A stretch of DNA of 35,370 bases from Candidatus Alistipes stercoravium (GTDB lineage: Bacteria > Bacteroidota > Bacteroidia > Bacteroidales > Rikenellaceae): assembly GCA_019119615.1 (NCBI GenBank), contig DWWQ01000018.1:1-35370 (forward strand), written 5' to 3'. The translations under genes were made by a program, and so were the position numbers. Under the pieces are notes generated by a model. The model did no database searches and had not been told where the DNA came from. It saw only the letters and a list, made by a program, of their open reading frames with translations. Below, piece by piece: positions 1-7,980 of this stretch (the stretch's first letter is position 1; the number at the start of each line of letters is the position of its first letter).

Positions 1-605
1 ACGATGCAGATGATTACCGATATTCCGAGCCGCCACCAGAACATGTCGTCCACATTCCCGGTGGCCATGCCGACGATTACGGTGAGCAGCAGCAGGGCGA
101 GCGTGTCGGTGATGACCGTTCCGCCGACAGCGATCGTTACGGCCTTGTCGCGGGCGATGCCGAGCCGGTTTACGATGGGGTAGGCGATCAGGGTCTGCGA
201 GGCGAAGAGTCCGGCCAGCAGGATCGACGAATAGATCGAGAATCCGAGGATGTAGTATCCGGCCAGGATGCCCAGCCCGAGGGGGACACAGAAAGTGTAG
301 AGTCCGAACACGAGGCTGCGCCAGCTGTTGCGTCCGAAGTCGGACATGTCCATGTCGAGACCCGAGAGGAACATGATGTAGAGCAGCCCGGCCGTTCCGG
401 ATAGGATAATGCTGCTGTCGCGCAGCACGAGGTTCAGCCCGTGGGGGCCGATTACCGCGCCGGCGATGATAAGCCCCAGCAGATAGGGGATCTTGAGCTT
501 GTTGAGGATCAGCGGAGCCGCGAGGATGATGACCAGAATCAGCAGGAACTTCAGAATCGGGTCTTCGAGCGGCAGCGTAAGATCTATGTGGGCGAAAAGC
601 AGCAT
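1..605 (-). CDS. Cation/proton antiporter, CPA2-like (N-terminal part, cut by window edge)
   Basis: Reading the minus strand from ATG at 605 gives an open frame of about 201 residues with no stop before the window edge, so only the N-terminal half is present. It begins MLLFAHIDLTLPLED and continues with several hydrophobic helices. The segment LNKLKIPYLLGLIIAGAVIG is the conserved TM2-like stretch of monovalent cation:proton antiporters of the CPA2/KefB type, followed by a short polar loop and GLLYIMFLSGLDMD, the usual family pattern. The role is inner-membrane exchange of Na+ or K+ for protons; ion specificity cannot be told. Whether a C-terminal TrkA-N or UspA domain follows lies outside the window. 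A good Bacteroidota promoter precedes it at 638-667. It is transcribed divergently from the MFS operon. Confidence 0.85.
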   Translation of the reverse strand, partial: MLLFAHIDLTLPLEDPILKFLLILVIILAAPLILNKLKIPYLLGLIIAGAVIGPHGLNLVLRDSSIILSGTAGLLYIMFLSGLDMDMSDFGRNSWRSLVFGLYTFCVPLGLGILAGYYILGFSIYSSILLAGLFASQTLIAYPIVNRLGIARDKAVTIAVGGTVITDTLALLLLTVIVGMATGNVDDMFWWRLGISVIICI

Positions 606-637
606 CGTCTCGGTGTGTCGTTGTTGTAGTGGATAGA

Positions 638-667
638 CAAAGATAACAAAAATCGGATGATTCACAA
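638..667 (-). promoter_or_regulatory. Promoter of the antiporter gene
   Basis: On the minus strand TATCTTTG (plus 638-645) is preceded, after 19 nt, by TTG (plus 665-667). This fits the Bacteroidota -33/-7 pattern and leaves a leader of about 30 nt before ATG 605. Confidence 0.6.
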
Positions 668-837
668 GTCTCCCGGATGGAAAATCTTGCGAAAACGCCT
701 TCCTGGCCACTTTGGGGCCCAAAAGTTGCAGATTTCCACCGGCGATTCCCGCCCTGGCGGATTCCTGGGATGCGGCATACCGGAGTGTGGCGGGATAAAA
801 AAACGGCTTTGATGCTTCACAATTCGGCAAAAAAACG

Positions 838-845
838 TAACTTTG
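838..845 (+). promoter_or_regulatory. Probable -7 box for the MFS-OMP-phoH-pepD operon
   Basis: TAACTTTG matches TAnnTTTG and lies 31 nt before ATG 877. No convincing -33 TTG is seen at the right distance. The remainder of the 606-876 gap shows no credible gene. Confidence 0.45.
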
Positions 846-876
846 AAAAATTAACGGATAACGACTGCGGTATTCG

Positions 877-2034
877 ATGGACACAAATACGGTAAACAAG
901 CGATTGCTCGGGCCCGTTCTTGCGGGCTTCTTCATCATGGGCTTTTGCGACATCGTGGCTCCGATCACGGGCCGCATCGCCGCGGAATTTCCTGCGGAGA
1001 GCCAAACGGCCGTGAGTTTCCTGCCGACGATGGTCTTTCTGTGGTTTCTGGTGCTTTCGACGCCTTTTGCCGCCCGGATGAACCGCTGGGGCCGCCGCAA
1101 GACGGCGCTTGTGGGGTATGCCTTCACTTTTGTCGGACTGCTCGTCCCCTATCTGGCGGGCGAGGGGTGTGCCCTGTGGTGGTATTTTGCCGGCTTCGGC
1201 CTGCTCGGCATCGGCAATACGGCCATTCAGGTTGCGATCAATCCGTTGCTGGCGACGATCGTTCCCGAACGCCGCATGACGAGCTACCTGACCATCGGGC
1301 AGATCTTCCGCAATACCTCGCTTCTGCTGCTGGCCCCGATCGTTACGACACTGGTCGCCGCCACGGGATCGTGGCGTCTGCTGCTGCCGATTTATGCGGG
1401 CCTTACGGTTGTCGGGGCTCTGTGGCTCGGCATGACAAACGTCCCCGAACCGCCGCGTACGGCGCGTACGGCAGGCCTCGGCGCCTGCTTCGCCCTGTTG
1501 CGCAACCACACGGTGCTGCTTTCGGCCCTCGGCGTGGCGTGCTTCATTGCCGCCGATATCTCTATCGGTTATCTCTCGGTGCGGCTTATCGACCGTCCCT
1601 CGTCGATTCTCACCACCACGGGATTCTATGCCTGCCGCATCGTCGGAACGATCGTCGGAGCGTGGGCGCTGCTGCGGATCCGCGATGTACGCTACCTCAC
1701 ATGGAACATGGCCGGAGTGCTACTTCTCAGCCTGGTGCTGCTTTTCACCGGCAACGAAACGGTGATTTACACGGCCGTGGGCCTTATGGGCTTCGGCATG
1801 GCCTGTGTCTTTGCTACCTTCTATGCCGTGGCGACGCGGGCCGTTCCCGAACAGACCAACGAGGTGGCCGGACTGATGATCCTGGCCATCTCTGCGGGAG
1901 CCGTTTCGGGCCCGGTCTGCGGGGCGATTCTCCGAGTCGCGGGCAATCCGCACTGGGGCATGCTCTTCGTCGTGGTTCTGGTGGGATACATGCTTTGGGC
2001 GGCTCTGACCTTGAACAGACGATGCAAACAATAA
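877..2034 (+). CDS. MFS transporter, FHS/FucP-like sugar permease
   Basis: The 385-residue product is almost wholly hydrophobic, with about 12 predicted membrane helices. After the second helix the loop ARMNRWGRRKT is the MFS motif A between TM2 and TM3. GIGNTAIQVAINPLL (about residues 109-123) resembles the stretch with the conserved N-P pair in the fucose/glucose/galactose:H+ symporter (FHS) group, so a sugar-proton symporter is the best guess. The substrate is not readable from sequence. Start ATG 877 is used because the N terminus runs directly into TM1 and a TAACTTTG box lies just upstream. The next gene follows after 7 nt, and spacing through to 6105 suggests one polycistronic message. 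Confidence 0.85.
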   Translation: MDTNTVNKRLLGPVLAGFFIMGFCDIVAPITGRIAAEFPAESQTAVSFLPTMVFLWFLVLSTPFAARMNRWGRRKTALVGYAFTFVGLLVPYLAGEGCALWWYFAGFGLLGIGNTAIQVAINPLLATIVPERRMTSYLTIGQIFRNTSLLLLAPIVTTLVAATGSWRLLLPIYAGLTVVGALWLGMTNVPEPPRTARTAGLGACFALLRNHTVLLSALGVACFIAADISIGYLSVRLIDRPSSILTTTGFYACRIVGTIVGAWALLRIRDVRYLTWNMAGVLLLSLVLLFTGNETVIYTAVGLMGFGMACVFATFYAVATRAVPEQTNEVAGLMILAISAGAVSGPVCGAILRVAGNPHWGMLFVVVLVGYMLWAALTLNRRCKQ

Positions 2035-2041
2035 TGGAACT

Positions 2042-2653
2042 ATGATGAAAATGAATATGATGAAACGAATCCTGTGGACCCTGCTGCTTGTCGCCGTGGC
2101 GATGCCCGTGGCGGCGCAGCGTCCTCGGACCCGCGTGGAATGGGGAGTTGTCGGGGGTATCAACGTTCCCGACTTTTCGACCGATATGGACAAGGCGGAA
2201 ATCCGCGACAAATGCGGATGGCAGGCCGGAATCGTTACGGCGATCAATATGGGAGCCTTTGCGTTGGAGCCGCAGATTCTCTATGTGCGGCATGGCCTGA
2301 AGATTCAGCCCGTCGGTGCAAAGAAGTTCGACCTCAAGTCCAGTTCGATCGATGTCCCCGTATTGTTGTCGCTGCGGCTGCTCCATCCGGTGCGCATCTA
2401 CGCCGGTCCGGTCTTTACGGTGATGAACGACTGCAAGCAGAAATCGGGCGGCGATCTGCTCGACTTCAGCCGGGTGCGGCCCACGCTCTCCTATGCGGTC
2501 GGCGGCAGTGTGGTGATCCTGCGCCATCTGCTGATCGACGTGCGCTACAACGGGCAGTTCCGCAGCAAGCATGATGTGCTGCTCCCCGACGGAATGCAGC
2601 TCCCCGAGGTCCGTTCGTACAACGTCGCCTTGAGTTTCGGTTATCTGTTTTAG
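2042..2653 (+). CDS. Outer-membrane beta-barrel protein (porin/PorT-like)
   Basis: A 203-residue protein with a signal peptide (hydrophobic ILWTLLLVAVAMPVAA, predicted cleavage after AAQ). The mature part has alternating strands typical of an eight-stranded barrel: WGVVGGINVPDF near the start, GWQAGIVTAINMGAFALEPQILYV, VPVLLSLRL, VRIYAGPVFTVM, and the terminal NVALSFGYLF ending in Phe. This is the common Bacteroidota outer-membrane beta-barrel (PF13568-like) layout. Function is unknown; these proteins are thought to be structural or porin-like. Three close ATGs lie at 2042, 2045 and 2054. It sits between the MFS gene (7 nt upstream) and phoH (stop and GTG overlap downstream). Confidence 0.85.
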   Translation: MMKMNMMKRILWTLLLVAVAMPVAAQRPRTRVEWGVVGGINVPDFSTDMDKAEIRDKCGWQAGIVTAINMGAFALEPQILYVRHGLKIQPVGAKKFDLKSSSIDVPVLLSLRLLHPVRIYAGPVFTVMNDCKQKSGGDLLDFSRVRPTLSYAVGGSVVILRHLLIDVRYNGQFRSKHDVLLPDGMQLPEVRSYNVALSFGYLF

Positions 2654-2658
2654 TGCAT

Positions 2659-3654
2659 ATGACGGAGACGGTAGGACGTGAAATATTGATCGAGGGGGTC
2701 GATCCCCGGGAGTTGTACGGGGCGCAGGACGTCTATCTGGAGCAGATCCGCTCGCTCTTTCCGACGTTGAAGATCGTGGCGCGCGGACAGTCGCTCAAGG
2801 TACTCGGCGCGGAGGCCGAGACACGGCGTTTCGCCTCGCGGCTCGAGGGGCTCGTGGCCTATTACCAGAAATACGGACATATCTCCTCGCAGGTCGTCGA
2901 TCAATGTTTTTCGGGCGGCATGCCGCCCGAGGAGGGCCCTGTGGACAAGGACGTGATCGTCTACGGCAACAACGGCAACATCGTCCGGGCGCGTACGGTC
3001 AATCAGCAGCGTCTGGTCAAGCTCTACGACACCTGCGACCTGCTCTTTGCCGTGGGACCGGCCGGTTCGGGCAAGACCTATACGGCCATCGCCCTGGCGG
3101 TCCGCGCCCTGAAGGAGCGGCAGGTGCGGCGGATCATCCTCACGCGTCCGGCCGTCGAGGCGGGCGAGAAGCTGGGCTTCCTGCCGGGCGACATGAAGGA
3201 GAAGCTCGATCCCTACCTGCAGCCGCTCTACGATGCGCTGAACGATATGATCCCGCCCGCGAAATTGCAGAAATACCTCGAGGAGGGCACCGTGCAGATT
3301 GCGCCGCTGGCCTACATGCGCGGGCGGACGCTCGACAACGCCTTCGTCATCCTGGACGAGGCGCAGAACACGACCCTTTCGCAGATCAAGATGTTCCTCA
3401 CGCGCATGGGGCGCAACGCGCGCTTCATCGTAACGGGCGACGTTACGCAGATCGACCTGCCGCGCCGCAGCGACAGCGGGCTGGTGCGGACGATGGAGAT
3501 TCTGCGGGGCGTGGACGATATCGGCATCGTGGAGTTCGACAAGCGCGATATCGTGCGCCATCCGCTCGTAAAATACATCGTCGAGGCCTTCGACCGCCAT
3601 GTCGGTCGGGTGTCGGCGGAAATGGAAGAGACCAAAACCAAAAACGAAGCATAA
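2659..3654 (+). CDS. phoH: PhoH family ATPase (PhoH-like protein)
   Basis: A 331-residue cytoplasmic P-loop ATPase of the PhoH/PhoL family. Counting from ATG 2659, Walker A is GPAGSGKT (133-140) and Walker B is FVILDEAQNTT (DEAQ at 233-236). The family motifs LTRPAVEAGEKLGFLPGD and TGDVTQIDLP are also present. The N-terminal part is the usual small KH-like extension. An in-frame GTG at 2653 overlaps the TAG of the preceding gene by one base and would add two residues; ATG 2659 is preferred. PhoH proteins are linked to RNA metabolism and often lie near ybeY, but the exact role is unclear. Here the neighbours are a barrel protein and pepD, with only 2 nt before pepD. Confidence 0.92.
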   Translation: MTETVGREILIEGVDPRELYGAQDVYLEQIRSLFPTLKIVARGQSLKVLGAEAETRRFASRLEGLVAYYQKYGHISSQVVDQCFSGGMPPEEGPVDKDVIVYGNNGNIVRARTVNQQRLVKLYDTCDLLFAVGPAGSGKTYTAIALAVRALKERQVRRIILTRPAVEAGEKLGFLPGDMKEKLDPYLQPLYDALNDMIPPAKLQKYLEEGTVQIAPLAYMRGRTLDNAFVILDEAQNTTLSQIKMFLTRMGRNARFIVTGDVTQIDLPRRSDSGLVRTMEILRGVDDIGIVEFDKRDIVRHPLVKYIVEAFDRHVGRVSAEMEETKTKNEA

Positions 3655-3656
3655 CT

Positions 3657-5114
3657 ATGGACAGAAATCTTGCAGCGCTCAAACCGGCGCTTGTCTGGAA
3701 ACACTTTGCGGAGATCGTCCGCATCCCGCGTCCGTCGCATCACGAGGAGGCCATCCGCCGCTATGTGCTGGAATTTGCCCGCAGCCGGGGTCTGGAGGCC
3801 CGTGAGGACGAGGCCCACAACGTCTATGTCCGCAAACCCGCCACGAAGGGTATGGAGAACCGCAAGGGGGTCATCCTGCAGGCCCACCTCGACATGGTGC
3901 CGCAGAAGAACAACGACAAGCAGTTCGATTTCCTGACCGATCCGATCGACGCCTACATCGACGGTGAGTGGGTTACGGCCGACGGCACGACGCTCGGCGC
4001 CGACAACGGTATCGGTGCGGCATCGATCCTCGCCGTGCTGGAAGACGATACGCTCGTTCACGGTCCGATCGAGGCGCTCTTCACGGCTACCGAGGAGACG
4101 GGCATGGACGGCGCCTTCGGCCTGAAGCCCGGGGTGCTTCAGGGTGAGATCCTGCTGAACCTCGATTCCGAGCAGGAGGGTGAGCTCTATGTGGGCTGCG
4201 CCGGCGGTCTCGATGCCAACACGACGTTCCGCTACGAGGCTGCTCCGACCCCTGCCGAGGGCTATGCGGCCGCAAAGCTCGTTGTGAAGGGACTCAAGGG
4301 CGGCCATTCGGGCATTCAGATCGTCTGCCAGCGGGCCAATGCCAACAAGCTGTTGTTCCGCTTCCTCAATGCGGCTCCCTGCGAGGTGCTGCTCGCTTCG
4401 GTGGACGGAGGCGGCCTGCGCAATGCCATTCCGCGTGAGGCGGAGGCCGTGGTACTGGTTCCCGAGGCGCAGTACGAGGCCTTTGCCGAGGCGGTTGCCG
4501 CCTACGGGAAGACCGTTTGCGGGGAGTTCGACGGCATCGAGGATGCAATTTCGGTTACGGTTGCCCGTTGCGAGCGTCCCGAGCGGATGTTGCCGCAGGA
4601 GACGGCCGTGCGGCTGACCCGTGCCGTTGTGGGATGCCCGGACGGCGTGGTGCGCATGTCGCTTTCGATGCCGGGACTGGTGCAGACCTCGAGCAACCTG
4701 GCGCGTGTCGTCTCCGACGGCGAGACCGTCAAGCTGCAGAGCCTGCTGCGCAGTTCGGTGCGCTCGGAGAAGTTCGCCCTGGGCGAGGCCATTGCGGCCG
4801 TCTTCGCCCTGGCCGGCGCCGAGACGGAGCTGACGGGCGCCTACGACGGCTGGAATCCCGACATGAAGTCGCCGATCCTGAAGGCCATGACCGCCTCCTA
4901 CGAGGCGCTCTACGGCCGCAAGCCCGCCATCACGGCGATCCATGCCGGACTGGAGTGCGGCATCATCGGCGGCAAGTATCCCGGTCTGGACATGATTTCG
5001 TTCGGTCCGACGATCTGCTACCCCCACTCGCCCGACGAGAAGGTGGAGATCGCCTCGGTGGAGAAGTTCTACGACTTCCTGGTTCACACGCTGCGCAATG
5101 TCCCTGCAAAGTAG
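3657..5114 (+). CDS. pepD: Aminoacyl-histidine dipeptidase PepD (M20C)
   Basis: A 485-residue M20 metallopeptidase close to the usual PepD length. Metal-site motifs are visible: AHLDMV with H77 and D79, TLGADNGIG with D116, the catalytic and metal pair TEETG with E146 and E147, NLDSE with D170, and the late histidine in CYPHSPDEKV. The lid/dimerisation segment begins around GLKGGHSG, the family's conserved His-containing motif. It cleaves dipeptides such as carnosine-type Xaa-His in the cytoplasm. Start ATG 3657 is 2 nt after the phoH stop. Its last 17 nt overlap the start of the lipid kinase gene, which suggests translational coupling. Confidence 0.95.
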   Translation: MDRNLAALKPALVWKHFAEIVRIPRPSHHEEAIRRYVLEFARSRGLEAREDEAHNVYVRKPATKGMENRKGVILQAHLDMVPQKNNDKQFDFLTDPIDAYIDGEWVTADGTTLGADNGIGAASILAVLEDDTLVHGPIEALFTATEETGMDGAFGLKPGVLQGEILLNLDSEQEGELYVGCAGGLDANTTFRYEAAPTPAEGYAAAKLVVKGLKGGHSGIQIVCQRANANKLLFRFLNAAPCEVLLASVDGGGLRNAIPREAEAVVLVPEAQYEAFAEAVAAYGKTVCGEFDGIEDAISVTVARCERPERMLPQETAVRLTRAVVGCPDGVVRMSLSMPGLVQTSSNLARVVSDGETVKLQSLLRSSVRSEKFALGEAIAAVFALAGAETELTGAYDGWNPDMKSPILKAMTASYEALYGRKPAITAIHAGLECGIIGGKYPGLDMISFGPTICYPHSPDEKVEIASVEKFYDFLVHTLRNVPAK

Positions 5115-6105
5115 CGCGGCGCCGGGCGACGTGAAGTGGTTCGTCATCGTGAATCCCGTGGCCGGCGGCGGCCGCGGGCTGGATCACTTTCCGCAGATCT
5201 CGAAGCACCTGCGCGATGCCCATATCCGTTGCGAGCCGGTCTTCACGGAGCACAAGTTCCACGCGACGGAACTTACCGTAACGGCTGTCCGCGAAGGCTA
5301 CCGGCATATCATTGTCGTCGGAGGCGACGGCACGCTGCACGAAGTGGTGAACGGCCTGTTCATTCAGCAGGAGGTGCGTCCCGACGAGGTGCTGCTGGCC
5401 GTTGTCGCCGTGGGTACGGGCAACGACTGGGTGCGCACGTTCGGCATCTCGAACCGCTACCAGAATGCCGTGGCGGCGATCCGCGAGGGTTACTCCTTCC
5501 TGCAGGATGTCGGGGTGGTCTCCTACGAGGAGGCGCACTACCGCCAGAACCGCTACATGGCCAATGTCGCCGGTGCGGGATTCGACGCCAGCATCGTGCA
5601 GCGTCTCTCGCACATGAAGAAGAAGGGCCACAAGAGCCGCTGGCGCTATACCTGGTGCGTGATCCGCAACTTCTTCCGTTACAAGTCCACGGGTGTCAAA
5701 GTGTGGGTCGATGACCGCCTGGTCTACAACAACCTGCTGCTGTCGGCGGCCGTGGGTATCTGCAAGTTCAACGGCGGCGGTCTGCAGCAGCTCCCCGAAG
5801 CGGTGGCCGACGACGGCATGCTCGACCTGTCGCTGATCCGCCCCGTGCACTTCTGGCACCTGTTGTTCCGTTTCCACTACCTCTTCAACGGAGGCATCTA
5901 CCGCATCCGCCATATCCTGCAGGAGCGCGGCAGCCGCATCCGTATCGAGTCGTCGCCCGAAGTGGGTGTCGAGGTGGACGGCGAGTCGCTGGGCCACACG
6001 CCGCTGGAGTTCTCGATCCTGCACCGGGCGATCCGCATCGTCGTGGCGAAGGATTTTTACGAACGCCATGCCGAGGTGAAGGAAACGGCCGCAAAAACCG
6101 CATAG
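5098..6105 (+). CDS. YegS/diacylglycerol kinase-family lipid kinase
   Basis: A 335-residue protein with the DAGK catalytic fold: VNPVAGGGRG near residue 18, the nucleotide-binding GGDGTLHEVVNG (75-86) and the GTGNDWVRTFG motif that marks the family. The second beta-sandwich domain follows, with NVAGAGFDASIV, GGGLQQLPEAVADDGMLDL and VEVDGESLG. It phosphorylates a membrane lipid (diacylglycerol, ceramide or a related substrate); the substrate cannot be assigned. Bacteroidota make sphingolipids, so a sphingoid or ceramide kinase role is possible but unproven. Start ATG 5098 lies inside the end of pepD (17-nt overlap). A strong hairpin terminator follows 15 nt after the stop. Confidence 0.9.
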   Translation: MSLQSSAAPGDVKWFVIVNPVAGGGRGLDHFPQISKHLRDAHIRCEPVFTEHKFHATELTVTAVREGYRHIIVVGGDGTLHEVVNGLFIQQEVRPDEVLLAVVAVGTGNDWVRTFGISNRYQNAVAAIREGYSFLQDVGVVSYEEAHYRQNRYMANVAGAGFDASIVQRLSHMKKKGHKSRWRYTWCVIRNFFRYKSTGVKVWVDDRLVYNNLLLSAAVGICKFNGGGLQQLPEAVADDGMLDLSLIRPVHFWHLLFRFHYLFNGGIYRIRHILQERGSRIRIESSPEVGVEVDGESLGHTPLEFSILHRAIRIVVAKDFYERHAEVKETAAKTA

Positions 6106-6120
6106 GGAGCGGCTTAAAGA

Positions 6121-6156
6121 CAAGGGAGCGGACCGCAAAAGCGGTCCGCTCCCTTG
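6121..6156. terminator. Bidirectional hairpin terminator
   Basis: A perfect 16-bp inverted repeat (6121-6136 with 6141-6156) around an AAAA loop lies between two convergent genes. The run of T after the stem is short, but the position after both stop codons supports termination in both directions. Confidence 0.85.
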
Positions 6157-6178
6157 TTGCATGCCGGAAGGTCCGACC

Positions 6179-6760
6179 CTATTGTGCCGGGACAGTCTCG
6201 ACAACGTCGATCTCCGTTACGACCCAGTCGAAGAGGTCGTTGGCGCACTGTGTCTCCAGCTGACGCAGCTGCGAGAGGTCGGTCGTGTCGGCCAGTATGG
6301 CGTTGAAGAACTGGTCCATCGTCGAGTAGGTGGCATTCACCTTGCCGGCAAGGCAGGTGTAGAAGGCCTTCTGCTGGTTGTGGTCCAGCCCCGAAGGGAG
6401 CACTCCCTGCTTGACGAGGTAGTTGTAGGGGAAGATGTGGCGCATGTTGTGGGCGTCGGCGTTGAGCTCCTCGACGATCGTCGTAACGACGACCATGTCC
6501 ACCGTATCGTTTACGCCCGGCATCTGGATGAAGGCGGCGTAGACCGGATAGGCGTTTTCGAGCGCTCCGGCCACCTCGTCCGAGAAGAGGACGAATTCCG
6601 CGTCGGTCAGATCGTCCAGATAGACCATCTGGCGGTAGCTGTCGAGGGCTTCGCGCATGGCCTTGCGCTCCTCGTGGTTCCACTGCTGACGCTGCGAGCA
6701 GCCGATGAATCCTGCGGCGAAGAGAGCCAGCAGGGAGGTACTGAGTAGTAATTTTTTCAT
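6179..6760 (-). CDS. Lipoprotein of unknown function
   Basis: A 193-residue protein with a lipoprotein signal: MKKLLLSTSLLALFAAGFIGC, the lipobox FIGC placing the lipidated Cys at 21. The mature part is acidic, soluble and probably helical, with no repeats and two further cysteines (in YTCLAG and ETQCAND). I do not recognise a family. The start at ATG 6760 is clear from the signal peptide; a much longer open frame upstream on this strand is a GC-driven shadow of the plus-strand genes. It is a single-gene unit between the terminator at 6121-6156 and the divergent YjbR gene. Confidence 0.85.
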   Translation of the reverse strand: MKKLLLSTSLLALFAAGFIGCSQRQQWNHEERKAMREALDSYRQMVYLDDLTDAEFVLFSDEVAGALENAYPVYAAFIQMPGVNDTVDMVVVTTIVEELNADAHNMRHIFPYNYLVKQGVLPSGLDHNQQKAFYTCLAGKVNATYSTMDQFFNAILADTTDLSQLRQLETQCANDLFDWVVTEIDVVETVPAQ

Positions 6761-6817
6761 AGTTTGAAATGATAATTGGTTTCTGTACGGAAAAGCAATC
6801 CGTGTGCCAAAAATTCG

Positions 6818-6825
6818 TATCTTTG
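6818..6825 (+). promoter_or_regulatory. -7 box of the YjbR-DUF1080 unit
   Basis: TATCTTTG, an exact Bacteroidota -7 motif, lies 55 nt before the chosen ATG 6881. An in-frame ATG at 6827 is too close to the box to be inside a normal transcript. Confidence 0.6.
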
Positions 6826-6880
6826 CATGGGTGTGGATGCGCCGCCTGCCGGCGGATGCGGCATCGAAAACGGATTCGAC

Positions 6881-7270
6881 ATGGATGTCCTGACCTTTCG
6901 CGACTATTGCCTTTCGCTGCCCTTTACCGAGGAGAGCACGCCGTTCGACGAGACGACGCTCGTCTACAAGGTCGGCGGGCGGATGTATGCCTTTGCCGAC
7001 ATGGTCGATTTTCACCGGGTAGCCCTCAAATGCGACCCCGACGAGGCCCTGCAGCTCCGGGAACGCTATCCCCGGGAGATCACTCCGGCCTATCATACGA
7101 ACAAGCGGCTGTGGAATGATGTCCGTACGACGGGAGATCTTCCCGATGCCTTTATCCGCGAGCAGATCCGCAACTCCTACCTGCTGGTCCTGCGGCAGAA
7201 CGTAACGCCCCGGGCGCTCCGCGACGAGCTGCTCGCCTATGTCGAAGCACATGGAATTCCCGAAAAATAA
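6881..7270 (+). CDS. MmcQ/YjbR family DNA-binding-like protein
   Basis: A 129-residue protein of the MmcQ/YjbR (CyaY-like fold) family. Typical signatures are the N-terminal FRDYCLSLPFTEESTPFDETTLVYKVGGRMYAF, the middle FHRVALKCDPDEALQLRE and the HTNKRLWNDV segment. Members bind DNA in some reports, but a cellular role is not established. ATG 6881 is chosen because family members start about six residues before the first helix (MDVLTFRDYCLSLPF) and the TATCTTTG box at 6818 makes ATG 6827 unlikely. It is followed after 12 nt by the DUF1080 lipoprotein gene, probably on the same message. Confidence 0.88.
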   Translation: MDVLTFRDYCLSLPFTEESTPFDETTLVYKVGGRMYAFADMVDFHRVALKCDPDEALQLRERYPREITPAYHTNKRLWNDVRTTGDLPDAFIREQIRNSYLLVLRQNVTPRALRDELLAYVEAHGIPEK

Positions 7271-7282
7271 TAATGGAGCCTT

Positions 7283-7912
7283 ATGAAAATGCGATTTTTC
7301 TATCTTTTGGCGTTGGCCGCCGGTCTGGTTTCGTGCGGACAGAAGGCGACCTCTCCGGTCGAACTTTTCAATGGTGAAGACCTTGCGGGGTGGGTGGCCG
7401 TTACGGCCGATTCGACGGCCGCCAGCCCCTTCAGCGTGGCGGACGGCTGCATCCGTGTTGCGGGAGAGCCCTTCGGCTACCTGCGTACGGCGGAGCCTTA
7501 CGGCGACTACCGCCTGCATGTCGAGTGGCGGTGGATCGGCCGGCCTTCGAACAGCGGACTGTTCCAGCGGATCCAGGAGGGCGACGGCATCTGGCCTACG
7601 CTCATCGAGTGCCAGCTCGAGGCGGGGAATGCCGGCGATCTGCTCTCCCTGAACGGCGCTCCGATCGACGGTGCGGAGCCCATGGGACCCTCGGTTTCGA
7701 TCCTCAAGCACCGGGGTGAGAGCTCGGAACGCCCGGTCGGCGAGTGGAACGAGGCCGAGATCGAGTGCCGCGGCGACCGCATCACGGTCCGTATCAACGG
7801 GGTGCTGCAGAACGAGTGCACGGGCGCGCATACCCGCGGCTATCTGGCCCTGCAGAGCGAGGGCGGTCCGCTGGAATTCCGCAACGTCCGGCTGACGCCG
7901 CTCGGCGAGTAG
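7283..7912 (+). CDS. DUF1080 (3-keto-disaccharide hydrolase-like) lipoprotein
   Basis: A 209-residue exported protein with lipobox LVSC (Cys about residue 19). The rest is a single concanavalin-like DUF1080 domain: LFNGEDLAGW at the start, the core YGDYRLHVEWRW then PSNSGLFQRI, WPTLIECQLE, WNEAEIECRGDRITVRINGV and the closing GYLALQSEGGPLEFRNVRL. These are the standard family blocks. DUF1080 proteins include 3-keto-glycoside hydrolases acting in the periplasm; substrate here is unknown. It ends just before a terminator and probably shares a transcript with the YjbR gene. Confidence 0.9.
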   Translation: MKMRFFYLLALAAGLVSCGQKATSPVELFNGEDLAGWVAVTADSTAASPFSVADGCIRVAGEPFGYLRTAEPYGDYRLHVEWRWIGRPSNSGLFQRIQEGDGIWPTLIECQLEAGNAGDLLSLNGAPIDGAEPMGPSVSILKHRGESSERPVGEWNEAEIECRGDRITVRINGVLQNECTGAHTRGYLALQSEGGPLEFRNVRLTPLGE

Positions 7913-7929
7913 CGCATCCATCCGGAATG

Positions 7930-7969
7930 AAAAAAGCCCTTCGCAGTTTGTCGTGCGAAGGGCTTTTTT
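7930..7969. terminator. Bidirectional rho-independent terminator
   Basis: A 16-bp stem (7930-7945 with 7954-7969) with an 8-nt loop has A-rich and T-rich outer arms, so it has a U-tract in both directions. It separates the convergent DUF1080 and GH31 genes. Confidence 0.92.
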
Positions 7970-7980
7970 TGTTTCAACTC

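Noticed and set aside
677..895. 72-codon plus-strand frame before the MFS gene
   Set aside because: It runs through the promoter box and into the MFS start and lacks any family trace.
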